Assembly (NCBI GenBank): GCA_021846965.1
Contig: JAJZWA010000033.1
Span: 1 to 40,320, forward strand
Length of the DNA stretch: 40,320 nucleotides
DNA from: Pseudomonadota bacterium
Lineage (GTDB): Bacteria; Pseudomonadota; Gammaproteobacteria; Burkholderiales; Burkholderiaceae_C
Direction: 5' to 3'
In this document: one piece after another, positions 26,412 to 36,137 of the stretch
How positions within the stretch are numbered: the first letter of the stretch is position 1
Layout: each line of letters opens with the position of its first letter
The notes under the pieces: generated by a model
Database searches by the model: none
What the model saw: only the letters and a program-made list of their open reading frames with translations
What the model was told of the DNA's origin: nothing
Translations under genes and position numbers: made by a program

Positions 26412-26762
26412 ATGAGCCACGCGCAACGTCAACGCGGCATCACGCTGATCGGGCTGCTGTTCTGGGGGGCGATCATCGCCCTCCTGATCGTGCTCGGCCT
26501 GCAGATCGTGCCGGACTGGCAGGAATCGGTGTCGATCCAGCATGCCGTGGATCAGGCCGCGAAGGCCGGGCCCACGGTCGGGGACATCCGCACCAAGTTC
26601 GACAAGATGGCCGAGGTCGACTACATCAGCTCGATCAACGGCAAGGACCTGCAGATCACCAAGGTCAACGGCAACATCGTGGTCTCCTACGCCTACCAGA
26701 AGGAGATCCACCTGGTCGGCCCGGCCTATCTCCTGCTCAAGTTCGCCGGGAAATCGCGTTGA
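26412..26762 (+). CDS. DUF4845 family small membrane protein
   Basis: A 116-residue protein with a pilin-like N-terminus (RQRGITLIGLLFWGAIIALL): a short basic leader, a Gly, then a ~20-residue hydrophobic helix (about residues 10-30) and a soluble domain likely facing the periplasm. DUF4845 proteins sit between lepB and rnc in many beta- and gammaproteobacteria; their function is unknown. The position Gly-Ile-Thr-Leu-Ile resembles a type IV prepilin cleavage site but lacks the usual Glu5, so processing is doubtful. Confidence 0.85.
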   Translation: MSHAQRQRGITLIGLLFWGAIIALLIVLGLQIVPDWQESVSIQHAVDQAAKAGPTVGDIRTKFDKMAEVDYISSINGKDLQITKVNGNIVVSYAYQKEIHLVGPAYLLLKFAGKSR

Positions 26763-26778
26763 CGGAGCGCCCGAGGCG

Positions 26779-27486
26779 GTGAACGCCCTGGAACAACTGC
26801 AGGCGCGCCTGCAGTATCGTTTTCGCGATGCTGCGCTGCTGCGCCAGGCGCTGACCCATCGCAGCCACGGCTCGGACAACAACGAGCGCCTGGAATTCCT
26901 GGGCGACGCCGCGCTGAACCTGCTGATCGCCTCGCTGCTGTATGCCGACGGCCAGGCCGACGAAGGGCATTTGTCGTACTGGCGCGCCGCGCTGGTGCGC
27001 GAGGCCACGCTGGCCGACCTGGCGCGTGAGGCGGGCCTGGGCGAGCTGCTGCTGCTGGGGGAGGGCGAGCAGCGCAGCGGGGGGCGTCGCCGGCACTCCA
27101 TCCTGGCTGACGCGCTGGAGGCGCTGATCGGCGCCGTCTATCTCGACGGCGGCATCGAGGCCGCGGCCGCACTGGTGCGCCGCCTGTACGGCGAGCGCCT
27201 GCTGCACCTGGACCTGCGCGCCAGTGCCAAGGATGCCAAGACCACCTTGCAGGAGATGCTGCAGGGGCGCAAGATGCAACTGCCGGCCTATCGCGTGCAG
27301 GAAACCAGTGGGCCGCCGCATGCCCAGCATTTCGTCGTGCAATGCGAGGTGGCCGAGCTCGGCGTGCAAAGCAGCGGCGAGGGCCCCAGCCGGCGCGCCG
27401 CGGAGCAGCAGGCCGCGCAATCGATGATCGAGCAGCTGCGAGCCGGCTCCGTGCCGTCGTGGCCCCAGCCCGTCGCCAAGCCATGA
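26779..27486 (+). CDS. rnc: Ribonuclease III
   Basis: A 235-residue double-strand-specific endoribonuclease for rRNA and mRNA processing. The catalytic signature [12 protein letters not shown] and the second metal-binding motif [18 protein letters not shown] are intact; a dsRNA-binding domain fills the C-terminal third ([12 protein letters not shown] ... [10 protein letters not shown]). The start is GTG at 26779, preceded by GAGGCG and 16 bases after the DUF4845 stop; an upstream ATG at 26542 lies inside the previous gene. The stop overlaps era (ATGA). Confidence 0.95.
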   Translation: MNALEQLQARLQYRFRDAALLRQALTHRSHGSDNNERLEFLGDAALNLLIASLLYADGQADEGHLSYWRAALVREATLADLAREAGLGELLLLGEGEQRSGGRRRHSILADALEALIGAVYLDGGIEAAAALVRRLYGERLLHLDLRASAKDAKTTLQEMLQGRKMQLPAYRVQETSGPPHAQHFVVQCEVAELGVQSSGEGPSRRAAEQQAAQSMIEQLRAGSVPSWPQPVAKP

Positions 27487-28442
27487 CACAGCCTTCCAGC
27501 GAGCCTTCCCCCGAGACTTCCACCCGGACTGCGAGCGGATCCGCGGGCGAGCACGAGGCGCAGCAACGCTTCGGAACCATCGCCATCGTCGGGCGCCCCA
27601 ACGTGGGCAAGTCGACCCTGCTCAACGCGCTGGTGGGCCAGAAGATCAGCATCACCTCGGACAAGGCGCAGACCACGCGTCACCGGCTGCTCGGGCTGCG
27701 TACCGAGGGCAGCGCGCAGTTCGCCTTCGTCGACACGCCGGGTTTCCAGCTGCGCCATACGCGCGCGCTCAACCGCGCGCTCAACCGCACGGTGCGCGGT
27801 GCGCTTTCCGACGTGGACATCGTGCTCTGGGTGGTCGAGGCCGGCACCTGGGGTCCCGAGGACGAGCTCGTGGGGCAGCTGCTGCCCAAGGGCCGGCCGG
27901 TGATCCTGGTGGCCAACAAGCTCGATCGCATCCGCGGCCGGGAGAAGCTGCTTCCCTGGCTGGCCGAGCGCGGCAAGGATGCTCGCCTGACCGAGATCGT
28001 GCCGCTGTCGGCGCGCCGGCACGCCGATGCGCAGCGCCTGCTGGACATCCTGGCGCGTCACCTGCCGCAAGGTCCCTGGGGCTTCGATGCCGATGCGCTG
28101 ACCGACCGGGGCGAGCGATTTCTGGCGGCCGAGATCCTGCGCGAGAAGTTGTTCCGGCTCACCGGCGACGAGCTGCCCTACAGCAGCACGGTGGTGATCG
28201 ACCGTTTCCAGCTCGACGGCAGGCTGCGGCGCATCGCCGCCAGCATCGTGGTGGAGCGCGACAGCCACAAGGCGATGGTCATCGGCGGAGGCGGCGCCCT
28301 CGTGCGTCGCCTGTCCACCGAGGCCAGGCAGGACATGGAAAAGCTGTTCGACGCGCCGGTGTTCCTCGAGGTGTGGGTCAAGACCCGTTCCGGCTGGGCC
28401 GACGACCAGGCCGCGGTGCGCGCCTACGGCTACGAGGAATGA
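27483..28442 (+). CDS. era: GTPase Era
   Basis: A 319-residue Ras-like GTPase that binds 16S rRNA and supports 30S assembly. G1 GRPNVGKST starts near residue 37, after a ~30-residue Ser/Thr/Glu-rich extension; G3 is VDTPGFQ and G4 is NKLDRI. The C-terminal KH domain is recognised by [16 protein letters not shown]. It is co-translated with rnc. Confidence 0.96.
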   Translation: MTQPSSEPSPETSTRTASGSAGEHEAQQRFGTIAIVGRPNVGKSTLLNALVGQKISITSDKAQTTRHRLLGLRTEGSAQFAFVDTPGFQLRHTRALNRALNRTVRGALSDVDIVLWVVEAGTWGPEDELVGQLLPKGRPVILVANKLDRIRGREKLLPWLAERGKDARLTEIVPLSARRHADAQRLLDILARHLPQGPWGFDADALTDRGERFLAAEILREKLFRLTGDELPYSSTVVIDRFQLDGRLRRIAASIVVERDSHKAMVIGGGGALVRRLSTEARQDMEKLFDAPVFLEVWVKTRSGWADDQAAVRAYGYEE

Positions 28443-28452
28443 ACTCCTAGAC

Positions 28453-29256
28453 GTGGAACGCCCCGAGCCCCGCAGGCGGCCGGCCCGGCGCATCGAGCGC
28501 ACGCACGACGAGCCGGCCTTCGTGCTGCACGCGCACCCCTGGCGCGAGAGCAGTCTGATCCTGGACGTGTTCAGCCGCCATCACGGCCGCCTGCCCCTGG
28601 TGGCCAAGGGGGCCAAGCGCCCGCACTCCCAGCTTCGCACGGTGCTGCTCGGCTTCGCGCCTTTCGCCGCCTCCTGGAGCGGGCAGGGGGAGGTGCGCAC
28701 CCTGACCCGCGCCGAATGGACCGGCGGCGTGCCTCCGCTGGCCGGCCTGCCCCTGATGTGCGGCTTTTATTTCAACGAGCTGCTCATGCGCCTGCTGCCG
28801 CGGGAAGATCCGCACGAGGCCCTGTTCGACGCCTACCTGCAGGCCCTCACCCGGCTGGGCGAGGGCGCCGGCGCGGGCGCCGGTGCCGCCGGGCCCTGGG
28901 GGCCTCTGTATGCCTCGCGCCAGCAGGTCGAGCCGCTGCTGCGGGGATTCGAGATGGAATTGTTGCGCGAGCTGGGCCACCTGCCCGAGCTGCACCTGCT
29001 CAGCACCAGCGGCGAGCCCGTGCGCGAGCAGGGGATGTACCGGGTCGATCCGCAGCGCGGCGTGCTCGAGCACGGCGGCGACGAGGCTGCCGCGGCGATT
29101 TCCGGGGCGCAGTTGCTGGCCATCGCCGATGCCCGCTGGGAGCAGCCCGGGGCCTTGCGCGGTGCCAAGACGCTGATGCGCGAGTTGCTTGGCTATCATC
29201 TGGGGACCCAGCCGCTGCGCACGCGCCAGCTGCTGATCGACCTCCATCAACTATGA
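28453..29256 (+). CDS. recO: DNA repair protein RecO
   Basis: A 267-residue recombination mediator that helps load RecA with RecR. The OB-fold N-domain shows AFVLHAHPWRESSLILDVF and GRLPLVAKGAKRPHS; the middle part FYFNELLMRLLPREDPHE and the C-terminal MRELLGYHLGTQPLRTRQ are typical. The start is GTG at 28453, ten bases after era; the initial ~17 residues (PRRRPARRIERT) are very basic and may be an extension. The overlap with pdxJ is ATGA. Zn-binding cysteines are absent, as in E. coli RecO. Confidence 0.93.
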   Translation: MERPEPRRRPARRIERTHDEPAFVLHAHPWRESSLILDVFSRHHGRLPLVAKGAKRPHSQLRTVLLGFAPFAASWSGQGEVRTLTRAEWTGGVPPLAGLPLMCGFYFNELLMRLLPREDPHEALFDAYLQALTRLGEGAGAGAGAAGPWGPLYASRQQVEPLLRGFEMELLRELGHLPELHLLSTSGEPVREQGMYRVDPQRGVLEHGGDEAAAAISGAQLLAIADARWEQPGALRGAKTLMRELLGYHLGTQPLRTRQLLIDLHQL

Positions 29257-30029
29257 ACCCCCTCGTCGAACCGGCTCCCCGCGGCCCCCTGCTGGGGGTC
29301 AACATCGACCATGTCGCCACCTTGCGCAACGCTCGCGGCGGCGCATTCCCGGATCCGGTGGAGGCCGCGCTGCACGCCCTGCGCGGCGGCGCCGACATCA
29401 TCACCTTCCACCTGCGCGAGGATCGACGCCATATTCGCGACGAGGACGTCGAGCGGTTGCGCGAGCAGCTGCGCGCCCCCCTGAACTTCGAATCCGCCGT
29501 GACCGGCGACATGCTCGACATCATCGAGCGGGTTCGCCCGCGCATGGCCTGCCTGGTGCCCGAACGGCGCCAGGAGGTCACGACCGAGGGCGGCCTGGAC
29601 GTGCGCGGGCAGCTCGGGCGCGTGCGCGAGGCCTGCCAGCGCCTGGCCGCCATCGATTGCCGCGTGTCGCTGTTCATCGAGGCGGATCCGGCGCAGATCG
29701 ACGCCGCCGTGCAATGCGGCGCTCCGTGCATCGAGCTGCACACGGGGGCCTACGCGAACGCCGTCGAGGCCGGTGACGAAGCAGGCGCGCAGCGCCAGCT
29801 CCAGCGGATCCGCGAAGCCATGGCGCGCGCGCGCGCCGCCGGGCTCCAGACCAACGCCGGCCATGGGCTGACGCTGCGCAGCACCCCGGTGCTGGCCGCC
29901 ATGCCCTCGGTGCGCGAGCTGCACATCGGCCACGCGCTGGTCGGGCACGCGCTGTTCGTCGGCATGGAACAGTCGGTGCGCGACTTCAAGGCCTGCATCG
30001 AAGGCGCGGCGGCGCGGCCGGCCGCATGA
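29253..30029 (+). CDS. pdxJ: Pyridoxine 5'-phosphate synthase
   Basis: A 258-residue TIM-barrel enzyme that makes pyridoxine 5'-phosphate from deoxyxylulose phosphate and aminoacetone phosphate. Signatures: LGVNIDHVATLRNARGG, ITFHLREDRRHI, NFESAVT, LVPERRQEVTTEGGLDV, IELHTGAYA and NAGHGLT. Complete and normal length. It overlaps recO upstream and acpS downstream by four bases each. Confidence 0.97.
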   Translation: MNPLVEPAPRGPLLGVNIDHVATLRNARGGAFPDPVEAALHALRGGADIITFHLREDRRHIRDEDVERLREQLRAPLNFESAVTGDMLDIIERVRPRMACLVPERRQEVTTEGGLDVRGQLGRVREACQRLAAIDCRVSLFIEADPAQIDAAVQCGAPCIELHTGAYANAVEAGDEAGAQRQLQRIREAMARARAAGLQTNAGHGLTLRSTPVLAAMPSVRELHIGHALVGHALFVGMEQSVRDFKACIEGAAARPAA

Positions 30030-30451
30030 GCGCCAGCCTGTACGGCGTCGGCACCGACGTGTGCGACCTGCGGCGCATCGCGCAGGCCTGCTCGCGCCAT
30101 GGCGAGCGCTTCGCGCGGCGCATCCTGGGGCCTGCCGAGCAGGCCGTGTTCGCGGCCCGCCAGGCGCGCTCGGCGGCGCGGGGCATCGCCTATCTGGGCA
30201 CCCGGTTCGCGGCCAAGGAAGCCTTGTCCAAGGCCCTCGGGCTGGGCCTGCACATGCCCATGAGCTGGCAGGCCTGCGAGATCCTCAACGCTCCCGGCGG
30301 ACGCCCGCACATCACCCTGCATGGCGCGCTGGCCGCCTGGTGCGAGCAGCGCGAGCTCGGCCTGCACGTCAGCATCAGCGACGAGACGGACACCGCGGTG
30401 GCCTTCGTCGTCGCCGAGATCCTTGGTCCCACGCGGAATCCCCGGTCATGA
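30026..30451 (+). CDS. acpS: Holo-[acyl-carrier-protein] synthase
   Basis: A 141-residue phosphopantetheinyl transferase that activates AcpP at Ser37 using CoA. The metal-binding Asp is in GVGTDVCDLRRI and the Glu in RFAAKEALSKALG. A normal-length group I enzyme. Co-translated with pdxJ and nagZ by ATGA overlaps. Confidence 0.95.
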   Translation: MSASLYGVGTDVCDLRRIAQACSRHGERFARRILGPAEQAVFAARQARSAARGIAYLGTRFAAKEALSKALGLGLHMPMSWQACEILNAPGGRPHITLHGALAAWCEQRELGLHVSISDETDTAVAFVVAEILGPTRNPRS

Positions 30452-31512
30452 AGCTTGCCCACGCCCCCTTGTTCATCGACGTCGCAGGAACCGAGCTGAG
30501 CTCGCGCGAGCGCAAGCGCCTGCGCGATCCGCTGGTCGGTGGCGTGATCCTGTTCGCGCGCAACTGGGAGTCGCGCCGCCAGCTGGTCGCCTTGACGGCG
30601 CAGATCAAGGCCGCGCGTGCCGACCTGATCATCGCCGTGGATCACGAAGGCGGGCGCGTGCAACGCTTTCGCAGCGATGGTTTCACCGTGCTGCCACCCA
30701 TGGCCTCGCTGGGGCGCCTGTGGATGCGCGAGCCCCTGCGCGCGGTGCAGGCGGCCGCTGCCTTCGGGCGCGTGCTCGGCGCGGAACTGCGCGCCTGCGG
30801 CGTCGAGCTGAGTTTCACCCCGGTGGTGGACCTGGACTGGGGCCGCTCGCAAGTCATCGGCGAGCGCGCGCTGCATGCCGATGCGCGGGTCGTGGCCCTG
30901 CTGGCGCAGGCCTTGATGGCCGGACTGCAGGCCGTGGGGCTGGCGCACTGCCTGAAGCATTTCCCCGGGCATGGCTGGGCCGAGGCCGATTCGCACCTCG
31001 CCCTGCCGGTGGACCGGCGCGCCCTGGCGCGCGTGCTCGAGGCCGATGCCGCTCCCTACGGCTGGTTGCGTCACAGTGCACGCGCGGTGATGCCGGCGCA
31101 TGTCGTCTACCCGCGCGTGGATGCCGTCCCGGCGGGGTTCAGCCGGCGCTGGCTGCAGGAAGTGCTGCGCGAGCGCCTGGGCTTTCAGGGAGCCATCATC
31201 AGCGACGACCTGACCATGCAGGGTGCACGGGAGGTCGCCGGCGACACCGTCGAGGCCTTGCTGCTGGCCCTGGGCGCGGGCTGCGACATGGCGCTGGTGT
31301 GCAATCTGGCCCCGGTGGACGGTGGCGCGCCGCTGGACGCCTGCATGGCGGGGCTGCGCGAGGCCGAGCGCAAGGGAACGTGGCAGCCCGATGCCCTGGG
31401 GGCGTCTCGACGCGCCGCGCTGCTGGCCACGCAGGCCCCGCTGGGCTGGGACGACCTCATGCTCGACGCCGGCTACGTGGCCGCTCTCGACGACCTCGCG
31501 GCGCTGGCCTGA
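30448..31512 (+). CDS. nagZ: Beta-N-acetylhexosaminidase NagZ (GH3)
   Basis: A 354-residue cytoplasmic glycosidase that removes GlcNAc from anhydro-muropeptides during cell-wall recycling. Motifs: VDHEGGRVQRF, LKHFPGHGWAEADSHLALP (the flexible loop with the catalytic Asp/His pair, from about residue 169) and the nucleophile in ISDDLTMQGA. It works upstream of Mpl (gene at 37028) in the same recycling path. It is the last gene of the lepA-nagZ run and converges on the DUF3426 gene. Confidence 0.95.
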   Translation: MKLAHAPLFIDVAGTELSSRERKRLRDPLVGGVILFARNWESRRQLVALTAQIKAARADLIIAVDHEGGRVQRFRSDGFTVLPPMASLGRLWMREPLRAVQAAAAFGRVLGAELRACGVELSFTPVVDLDWGRSQVIGERALHADARVVALLAQALMAGLQAVGLAHCLKHFPGHGWAEADSHLALPVDRRALARVLEADAAPYGWLRHSARAVMPAHVVYPRVDAVPAGFSRRWLQEVLRERLGFQGAIISDDLTMQGAREVAGDTVEALLLALGAGCDMALVCNLAPVDGGAPLDACMAGLREAERKGTWQPDALGASRRAALLATQAPLGWDDLMLDAGYVAALDDLAALA

Positions 31513-31534
31513 AGGCCTCGCGCCACCTGCGCGA

Positions 31535-33040
31535 TCAAGGGTAGAACAGATAGACCGTGTACGAGGCCGCCTGGCCGTCGTGCAGCGCCAGGTCGAGGCG
31601 GATGTGCAGCCTGGCCGAGGAGCCGAGACCGGCCAGCAGGCTCGAGCGGACCTGGCGCTCATCCATTCCCAGGGCGCGCAGGTACTGCTCGGGCGCGATC
31701 ACCTTGCGTGCCAGCAGGTGGTCCTCGTCCCCGCCCGAAGTCAGGCTGAGTTGAAGCCAGGGATAGGCGACGGCGTGCGCGCCCCGATTGTGGAGCGACA
31801 CCTCCAGATGCAGGTGGGAGGGGCCATTCGGGGACATCGAGGAAGCATCGATGACCAGATCCTGCGGGCGCCTGGGCGGCGCGAGGCGGCATCCGGCCGC
31901 TTCGCACAGGGCCGTCAGCAAGGGGCGCGACGCGGGCCAGCGCTGTGCCAGCGAGTCGCGCCAGATCCAGGCCGCCTGCGTGGCGCCGGCCAGCACCAGC
32001 AGCACCGAAACCAGGCCCAGCAGCGCCCGCACCCAGGGCCGGGACCAACGCTCCCGGCGCCTGGCCTGGCGCACGAAGTCCGGCTCGAATCCGGGGTCGA
32101 ATCCGGGCTCGACGCGCCCGTCGAGCGCCTGCCCCGCGAGCGCCGCTGACTGGGCATGTTCGTCAGCGGCCGCGGCCTCGAGGGCATGCTCGGCTGGCCC
32201 GTCGCTGGCCGGTTCCTCGTCCTCGGCCGTGGCGGGCAGCGCATGCGCCGGCAGGGTCGGCGGGTAGTCGCTGGCATCCTGCGGCGCCGGCGCGGGCATC
32301 ACCGAGGAGCCGGCAGCATGCTCGCCGTCCCCATCCTCGGCCTCGAGCCAGGCCCTGTCGGCCAGTCCCGCCAGGATCGAGGCGTCCGACGCGGCCACGG
32401 GAAGCTCGGGCTCCGCGGCGCCCGGCTCGCCGCCATCGGGCTCGGAGTCGACCACGTCGACGCCATGGAAATCGCCGAGATCATCCAGCCAGCGTTCCCC
32501 GCCCGGGGCATCCGACCAGGCAGGCTCATGGCCCGGCCCCTCGTGCGCGAGCCCGGGCGGGCCCTCGGAGGGGAGTTCGGAGGGAACTTCGGAAGGCAGC
32601 TCGGGCGGTATCTCGGGCGGAAGCTCGGGCGGAACCTCGGGCGGAACCTCGGGCGGAACTTCGGGCGGAACCTCGGGCGGAACCTCGGGCGGAACTTCGG
32701 GCGGAACCTCGGGCGGAACCTCGGGCGGAACCTCAGGCGGAACCTCGGGCGGAACCTCAGGCGGAACCTCAGGCGGAACCTCAGGCGGAACCTCAGGCGG
32801 AACCTCGGGCGGAACCTCGGGCGGAACCTCAGGCGGAACCTCGGACGGAACCTCGGGCGGAACCTGCGCCGTGCCTTGCGGGCCGGGAGTCGCGGGGGCC
32901 TCGAATTCGAATTGCGCGGCGGCCGCGTCGAAGGCCTGGCCGCAGCGTCCGCAGCGCACCCATCCGCCGCTGAGCAGCAATTGGTCGCGTACCAGCCGGA
33001 AGGCGGTGCCGCAAGTCGGACAGCGGGTGGCGAGGGGCAT
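31535..33040 (-). CDS. DUF3426 zinc-ribbon membrane protein with long Pro-Pro-Glu-Val repeat
   Basis: A 501-residue protein. An N-terminal MJ0042-type zinc ribbon has CPTCGTAF (Cys 8, 11) and CGRCGQAF (Cys 33, 36, approximate). Residues ~59-160 are ~25 tandem PPEV units. An acidic, Ala-rich, low-complexity region follows, then one membrane helix at about 335-360 (ALLGLVSVLLVLAGATQ) and the conserved DUF3426 domain to the C-terminus (SMSPNGPSHLHLEVSLHNRG). DUF3426 function is unknown; its place just downstream of prmA is conserved in Burkholderiales. The N-terminal part is probably cytoplasmic and the DUF3426 domain periplasmic. Confidence 0.85.
   Translation of the reverse strand: MPLATRCPTCGTAFRLVRDQLLLSGGWVRCGRCGQAFDAAAAQFEFEAPATPGPQGTAQVPPEVPSEVPPEVPPEVPPEVPPEVPPEVPPEVPPEVPPEVPPEVPPEVPPEVPPEVPPEVPPEVPPEVPPEVPPEVPPELPPEIPPELPSEVPSELPSEGPPGLAHEGPGHEPAWSDAPGGERWLDDLGDFHGVDVVDSEPDGGEPGAAEPELPVAASDASILAGLADRAWLEAEDGDGEHAAGSSVMPAPAPQDASDYPPTLPAHALPATAEDEEPASDGPAEHALEAAAADEHAQSAALAGQALDGRVEPGFDPGFEPDFVRQARRRERWSRPWVRALLGLVSVLLVLAGATQAAWIWRDSLAQRWPASRPLLTALCEAAGCRLAPPRRPQDLVIDASSMSPNGPSHLHLEVSLHNRGAHAVAYPWLQLSLTSGGDEDHLLARKVIAPEQYLRALGMDERQVRSSLLAGLGSSARLHIRLDLALHDGQAASYTVYLFYP
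32560..32866 (-). repeat. 12-bp tandem repeat (about 25 units) encoding (Pro-Pro-Glu-Val)n
   Basis: On the plus strand the unit reads GGCGGAACCTCG. Units alternate between CTCGGG and CTCAGG at the same position, in clustered fashion, suggesting larger block duplications. Units at the downstream end of the gene's repeat are degenerate (PPEL, PPEI, PSEL, PSEG), so the central block looks recently expanded. Confidence 0.95.
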
Positions 33041-33069
33041 CGCCGCAGTATAAGAAGCCGCGCTTCCCG

Positions 33070-33972
33070 TCAGCCGTGCACGGGGCCCGCCAGACAGACC
33101 CAGCCGTCGAACTCCGCCCAGGTGCTCAGGCTCGCATGCGGCGCGTAGACCTGGATCAGTTCCTCGGCCTGGCGCTCCAGGATGCCCGACAGCACCAGCT
33201 GGCCGCCCGGGCGCGCGCGCCCGGCCAGCACCGGAGCGAGCAGGCGCAAGGGGGAGGCGAGGATGTTGGCCACCACCAGGTCGTAGCGTTGTCCTGGAAG
33301 TTCATCGACATGGCATACATGGCGCAGCTGCAGGCCGTTGGCCTGTGCGTTCAGGCGCGTGGCCTGCACGGCGTCCGGATCGATGTCCACGGCATCCACG
33401 GCCTCGGCGCCCAGCAGGGCGGCCCCCAGCGCCAGGATGCCCGAGCCGCAGCCATAATCCAGCACCTGCAGGCCGCCCAGCGGCGCGCGCCGCAACAGCC
33501 AGCGCAGGCACAGCTGGGTGGTCGGATGGGTGCCGGTGCCGAAGGCCAGCCCGGGATCCAGGCGCAGCACCATCGGCGCGCCGGCCGGCGTTTCGTGCCA
33601 GCTCGGAACGATCCACAGGCGCTCATCGATGCACACCGGCTGGAACTGCGCCTGGGTCAGGCGCACCCAGTCCTGCTCGGCCACTTCCTGCTGGCGCACG
33701 CCCTGCAGGTCCGGCAGCACGCCTTCGGCCAGAAGCCCCAGCAGCGCGGCGTCCGCGCCGGCCTCGTCGGAGAACAGCGCGCGCACCAGATTGTCCTTCC
33801 AGGCCGCCGCCGGTTGCGCCATGCCAGGTTCGCCGAACAAGGCGCGCTCGTGTTCCGAGCCCGCCAGGCGGTCCTCCACGTCCACGCTCAGCGCGCCCAG
33901 ATCCAGCAGCGCGTCCGACAGACGAAGCGCCAGTTCCTGTTCGGCGGCAATCAGGATTTCACGGTAGGGCAT
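33070..33972 (-). CDS. prmA: Ribosomal protein L11 methyltransferase
   Basis: A 300-residue SAM methyltransferase that trimethylates L11. The N-terminal substrate-binding domain (MPYREILIAAEQ ...) is followed by GLAFGTGTHPTTQLCL and the SAM motif VLDYGCGSGILALGA near residue 165-180, then VVANILASPL. The ATG at 33972 is 17 bases after the accC stop, in the same direction. Standard length. Confidence 0.95.
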   Translation of the reverse strand: MPYREILIAAEQELALRLSDALLDLGALSVDVEDRLAGSEHERALFGEPGMAQPAAAWKDNLVRALFSDEAGADAALLGLLAEGVLPDLQGVRQQEVAEQDWVRLTQAQFQPVCIDERLWIVPSWHETPAGAPMVLRLDPGLAFGTGTHPTTQLCLRWLLRRAPLGGLQVLDYGCGSGILALGAALLGAEAVDAVDIDPDAVQATRLNAQANGLQLRHVCHVDELPGQRYDLVVANILASPLRLLAPVLAGRARPGGQLVLSGILERQAEELIQVYAPHASLSTWAEFDGWVCLAGPVHG

Positions 33973-33989
33973 GTGCGCTTCGCCGCGGC

Positions 33990-35339
33990 TCAGGCCTGGC
34001 GCGCGGCCATGTATTCCTCGAGATAGTGGATGTTGGTGCCACCTTCGATGAAGCGCGCGTCCACGAGCAGTTCGCGGTGCAGGGGAATGTTGGTCGCGAT
34101 GCCGTCCACCACCATTTCCGACAGGGCCGTGCGCATGCGCGCCAGGGCCTGTTCGCGCGTGGCGCCGTGCACGATGATCTTGGCGATCATCGAGTCGTAG
34201 TTGGGCGGCACGAAATAACCGCTGTAGACATGCGAGTCCACGCGCACCCCCGGCCCCCCGGGCACGTGCCAGGTGGTGATGCGGCCCGGGCTGGGGGTGA
34301 AGCGCACCGGATCCTCGGCATTCACGCGGCACTCGATGGCGTGCCCGTTGCACTGGATCTGGCGCTGCTTGACGGTCAGCGGCTCGCCGGCGGCGATGAG
34401 AATCTGCTGCACCACGATGTCGATGCCGGCGGTCAGCTCCGTCACGGGGTGCTCGACCTGCACGCGGGTGTTCATCTCGATGAAATAGAACTCCCCGTCC
34501 TCGTAGAGGAATTCGAAGGTGCCCGCGCCGCGGTAGCCGATCTTGCGACAGGCGTCGGCACAGCGCGAACCGATGCGCTCGATCAGGCGTCGCGAGATGC
34601 CGGGAGCCGGCGCCTCCTCGAGGATCTTCTGGTGTCTGCGCTGCATGGAGCAGTCGCGTTCGCCCAGCCACAGCGCATTGCCGTGCTCGTCGGCCAGCAC
34701 CTGGATCTCGATGTGCCGTGGGTTGGTGAGGAACTTCTCCATGTACACGGCGGCGTTGCCGAAGGCGCTCTGCGCCTCGGCCTTGGTGGTCGCCACCGCG
34801 TTGAGCAGCGCGGCCTCGGTGTGCACGACACGCATGCCGCGCCCGCCTCCACCGCCGGCCGCCTTGATGATCACGGGGTAGCCGATGGCCCGCGCCATGC
34901 GGGTGATTTCCCGCGGATCGTCGGGAAGCTCGCCCTCCGAACCCGGCACGCAGGGGACGCCGGCCTTGATCATCGCCTGCTTGGCCGAGACCTTGTCCCC
35001 CATGATGCGGATCGAATCGGGGCGGGGACCGATGAAGGTGAAGCCGGATCGCTCGACCCGCTCCGCGAAATCGGCGTTTTCCGACAGGAATCCATAGCCC
35101 GGGTGGATGGCTTCGGCGTCCGTCACCTCGGCCGCCGAGATGATCGCGGGCATGTTGAGGTAACTGGCGGCCGAAGGGGGCGGGCCGATGCAAACGGCCT
35201 CGTCGGCGAGCTTGACGTACTTGGCGTCGCGGTCGGCCTCGGAGTACACGACCACCGTCTTGACACCCAGTTCGCGGCAGGCGCGCTGGATGCGCAGGGC
35301 GATTTCGCCTCGATTGGCGATGAGGATTTTCTTGAACAT
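33990..35339 (-). CDS. accC: Acetyl-CoA carboxylase, biotin carboxylase subunit
   Basis: A 449-residue ATP-grasp enzyme that carboxylates the biotin on AccB, the first step to malonyl-CoA. The N-terminus is [17 protein letters not shown]; the ATP loop is [28 protein letters not shown] and [15 protein letters not shown] are present. The chosen ATG (35339) begins this conserved sequence; the reading continues upstream to 35426 only as low-complexity sequence. It lies 96 bases downstream of accB. Confidence 0.97.
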   Translation of the reverse strand: MFKKILIANRGEIALRIQRACRELGVKTVVVYSEADRDAKYVKLADEAVCIGPPPSAASYLNMPAIISAAEVTDAEAIHPGYGFLSENADFAERVERSGFTFIGPRPDSIRIMGDKVSAKQAMIKAGVPCVPGSEGELPDDPREITRMARAIGYPVIIKAAGGGGGRGMRVVHTEAALLNAVATTKAEAQSAFGNAAVYMEKFLTNPRHIEIQVLADEHGNALWLGERDCSMQRRHQKILEEAPAPGISRRLIERIGSRCADACRKIGYRGAGTFEFLYEDGEFYFIEMNTRVQVEHPVTELTAGIDIVVQQILIAAGEPLTVKQRQIQCNGHAIECRVNAEDPVRFTPSPGRITTWHVPGGPGVRVDSHVYSGYFVPPNYDSMIAKIIVHGATREQALARMRTALSEMVVDGIATNIPLHRELLVDARFIEGGTNIHYLEEYMAARQA

Positions 35340-35435
35340 GGCGGGGCGGGCTTCGGCTCGGAGCTTCGGCCTGGAAGGTAGGGGCCCGGCGCGCTGGGCG
35401 GAGGACGCGGGGCGGCGCACGGCCACGGTGGCGGC

Positions 35436-35900
35436 TTACTCGAGTTCGAACAGGGCCTGGCCGTATTCGACCGGCTGGCCGTTCTCGACCAGCACCTGCT
35501 TGACCACGCCGTCGATCTCGGACTCGATCTCATTGAGGATCTTCATGGCCTCGACGATGCACACCGCCTGGCCCTGCTTGACCGTGTCGCCCACTTCGAC
35601 GAAGGGTTTCGCGCCGGGCGCCGAGGCCCGGTAGAAGGTGCCCACCATCGGCGACTTGATCAGCTTGCCCGCCGGCGCGGGGGCGGCCGCCGTCGGCGTG
35701 ACCGCAGCCGGGGCCTCGACCATCGCGGCCGCAGGGGGCGCGTTCATCGGCACCATGTAGGGATGCATCGGCGCGGCGCCCAGGGGAGCCGGGCCGGACT
35801 TGACGATCCGTACCTTGCCTTCGGCTTCGGTGATCTCCAGCTCCGAGATATTCGATTCCGAAACCAGGTCGACCAGGGTCTTCAGCTTGCGCAAATCCAT
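35436..35900 (-). CDS. accB: Acetyl-CoA carboxylase, biotin carboxyl carrier protein
   Basis: A 154-residue carrier protein. The N-terminal segment [16 protein letters not shown], an Ala/Pro-rich linker (about residues 55-80) and the biotinyl domain with the biotin site K120 in [11 protein letters not shown] are all present. The promoter region upstream is long (about 200-base leader) and carries a palindrome over the -35. The gene aroQ, which usually precedes accB in this lineage and in many proteobacteria, is not here. Confidence 0.97.
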   Translation of the reverse strand: MDLRKLKTLVDLVSESNISELEITEAEGKVRIVKSGPAPLGAAPMHPYMVPMNAPPAAAMVEAPAAVTPTAAAPAPAGKLIKSPMVGTFYRASAPGAKPFVEVGDTVKQGQAVCIVEAMKILNEIESEIDGVVKQVLVENGQPVEYGQALFELE

Positions 35901-36109
35901 GATGTGCGGGCCGCTTGCGCGGCGTGGGTTGCAGGGGCGGGCGATGCCGCGGGTTTCGCGGTCGGTCCGTCATGCGCGGACCTCGCCGGGATGCCGGGAC
36001 GGCCACCAGCCCGACGCATGCACGTCGGACGAAGCCGATTTCCCGGGGCCAGACACCTTCAGCTAGAACGAGATGCTAACCGCTTGGATCTTGTTCAAAG
36101 AGTCTGCCA

Positions 36110-36137
36110 ATTGTACTCAACTTTGATGAGTTGTCAT
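36110..36137 (-). promoter_or_regulatory. accB promoter (-35 ATGACA, 16-bp spacer, -10 TACAAT)
   Basis: On the minus strand ATGACA (36137-36132) and TACAAT (36115-36110) are separated by 16 bases; both are one mismatch from the sigma-70 consensus. The predicted start is near 36103, giving a ~200-base accB leader. The best-formed promoter I found in the window. Confidence 0.6.

Noticed and set aside
32560..32866. CRISPR-like array
   Set aside because: The repeat is a 12-bp tandem with no spacers and is in frame within a coding gene.
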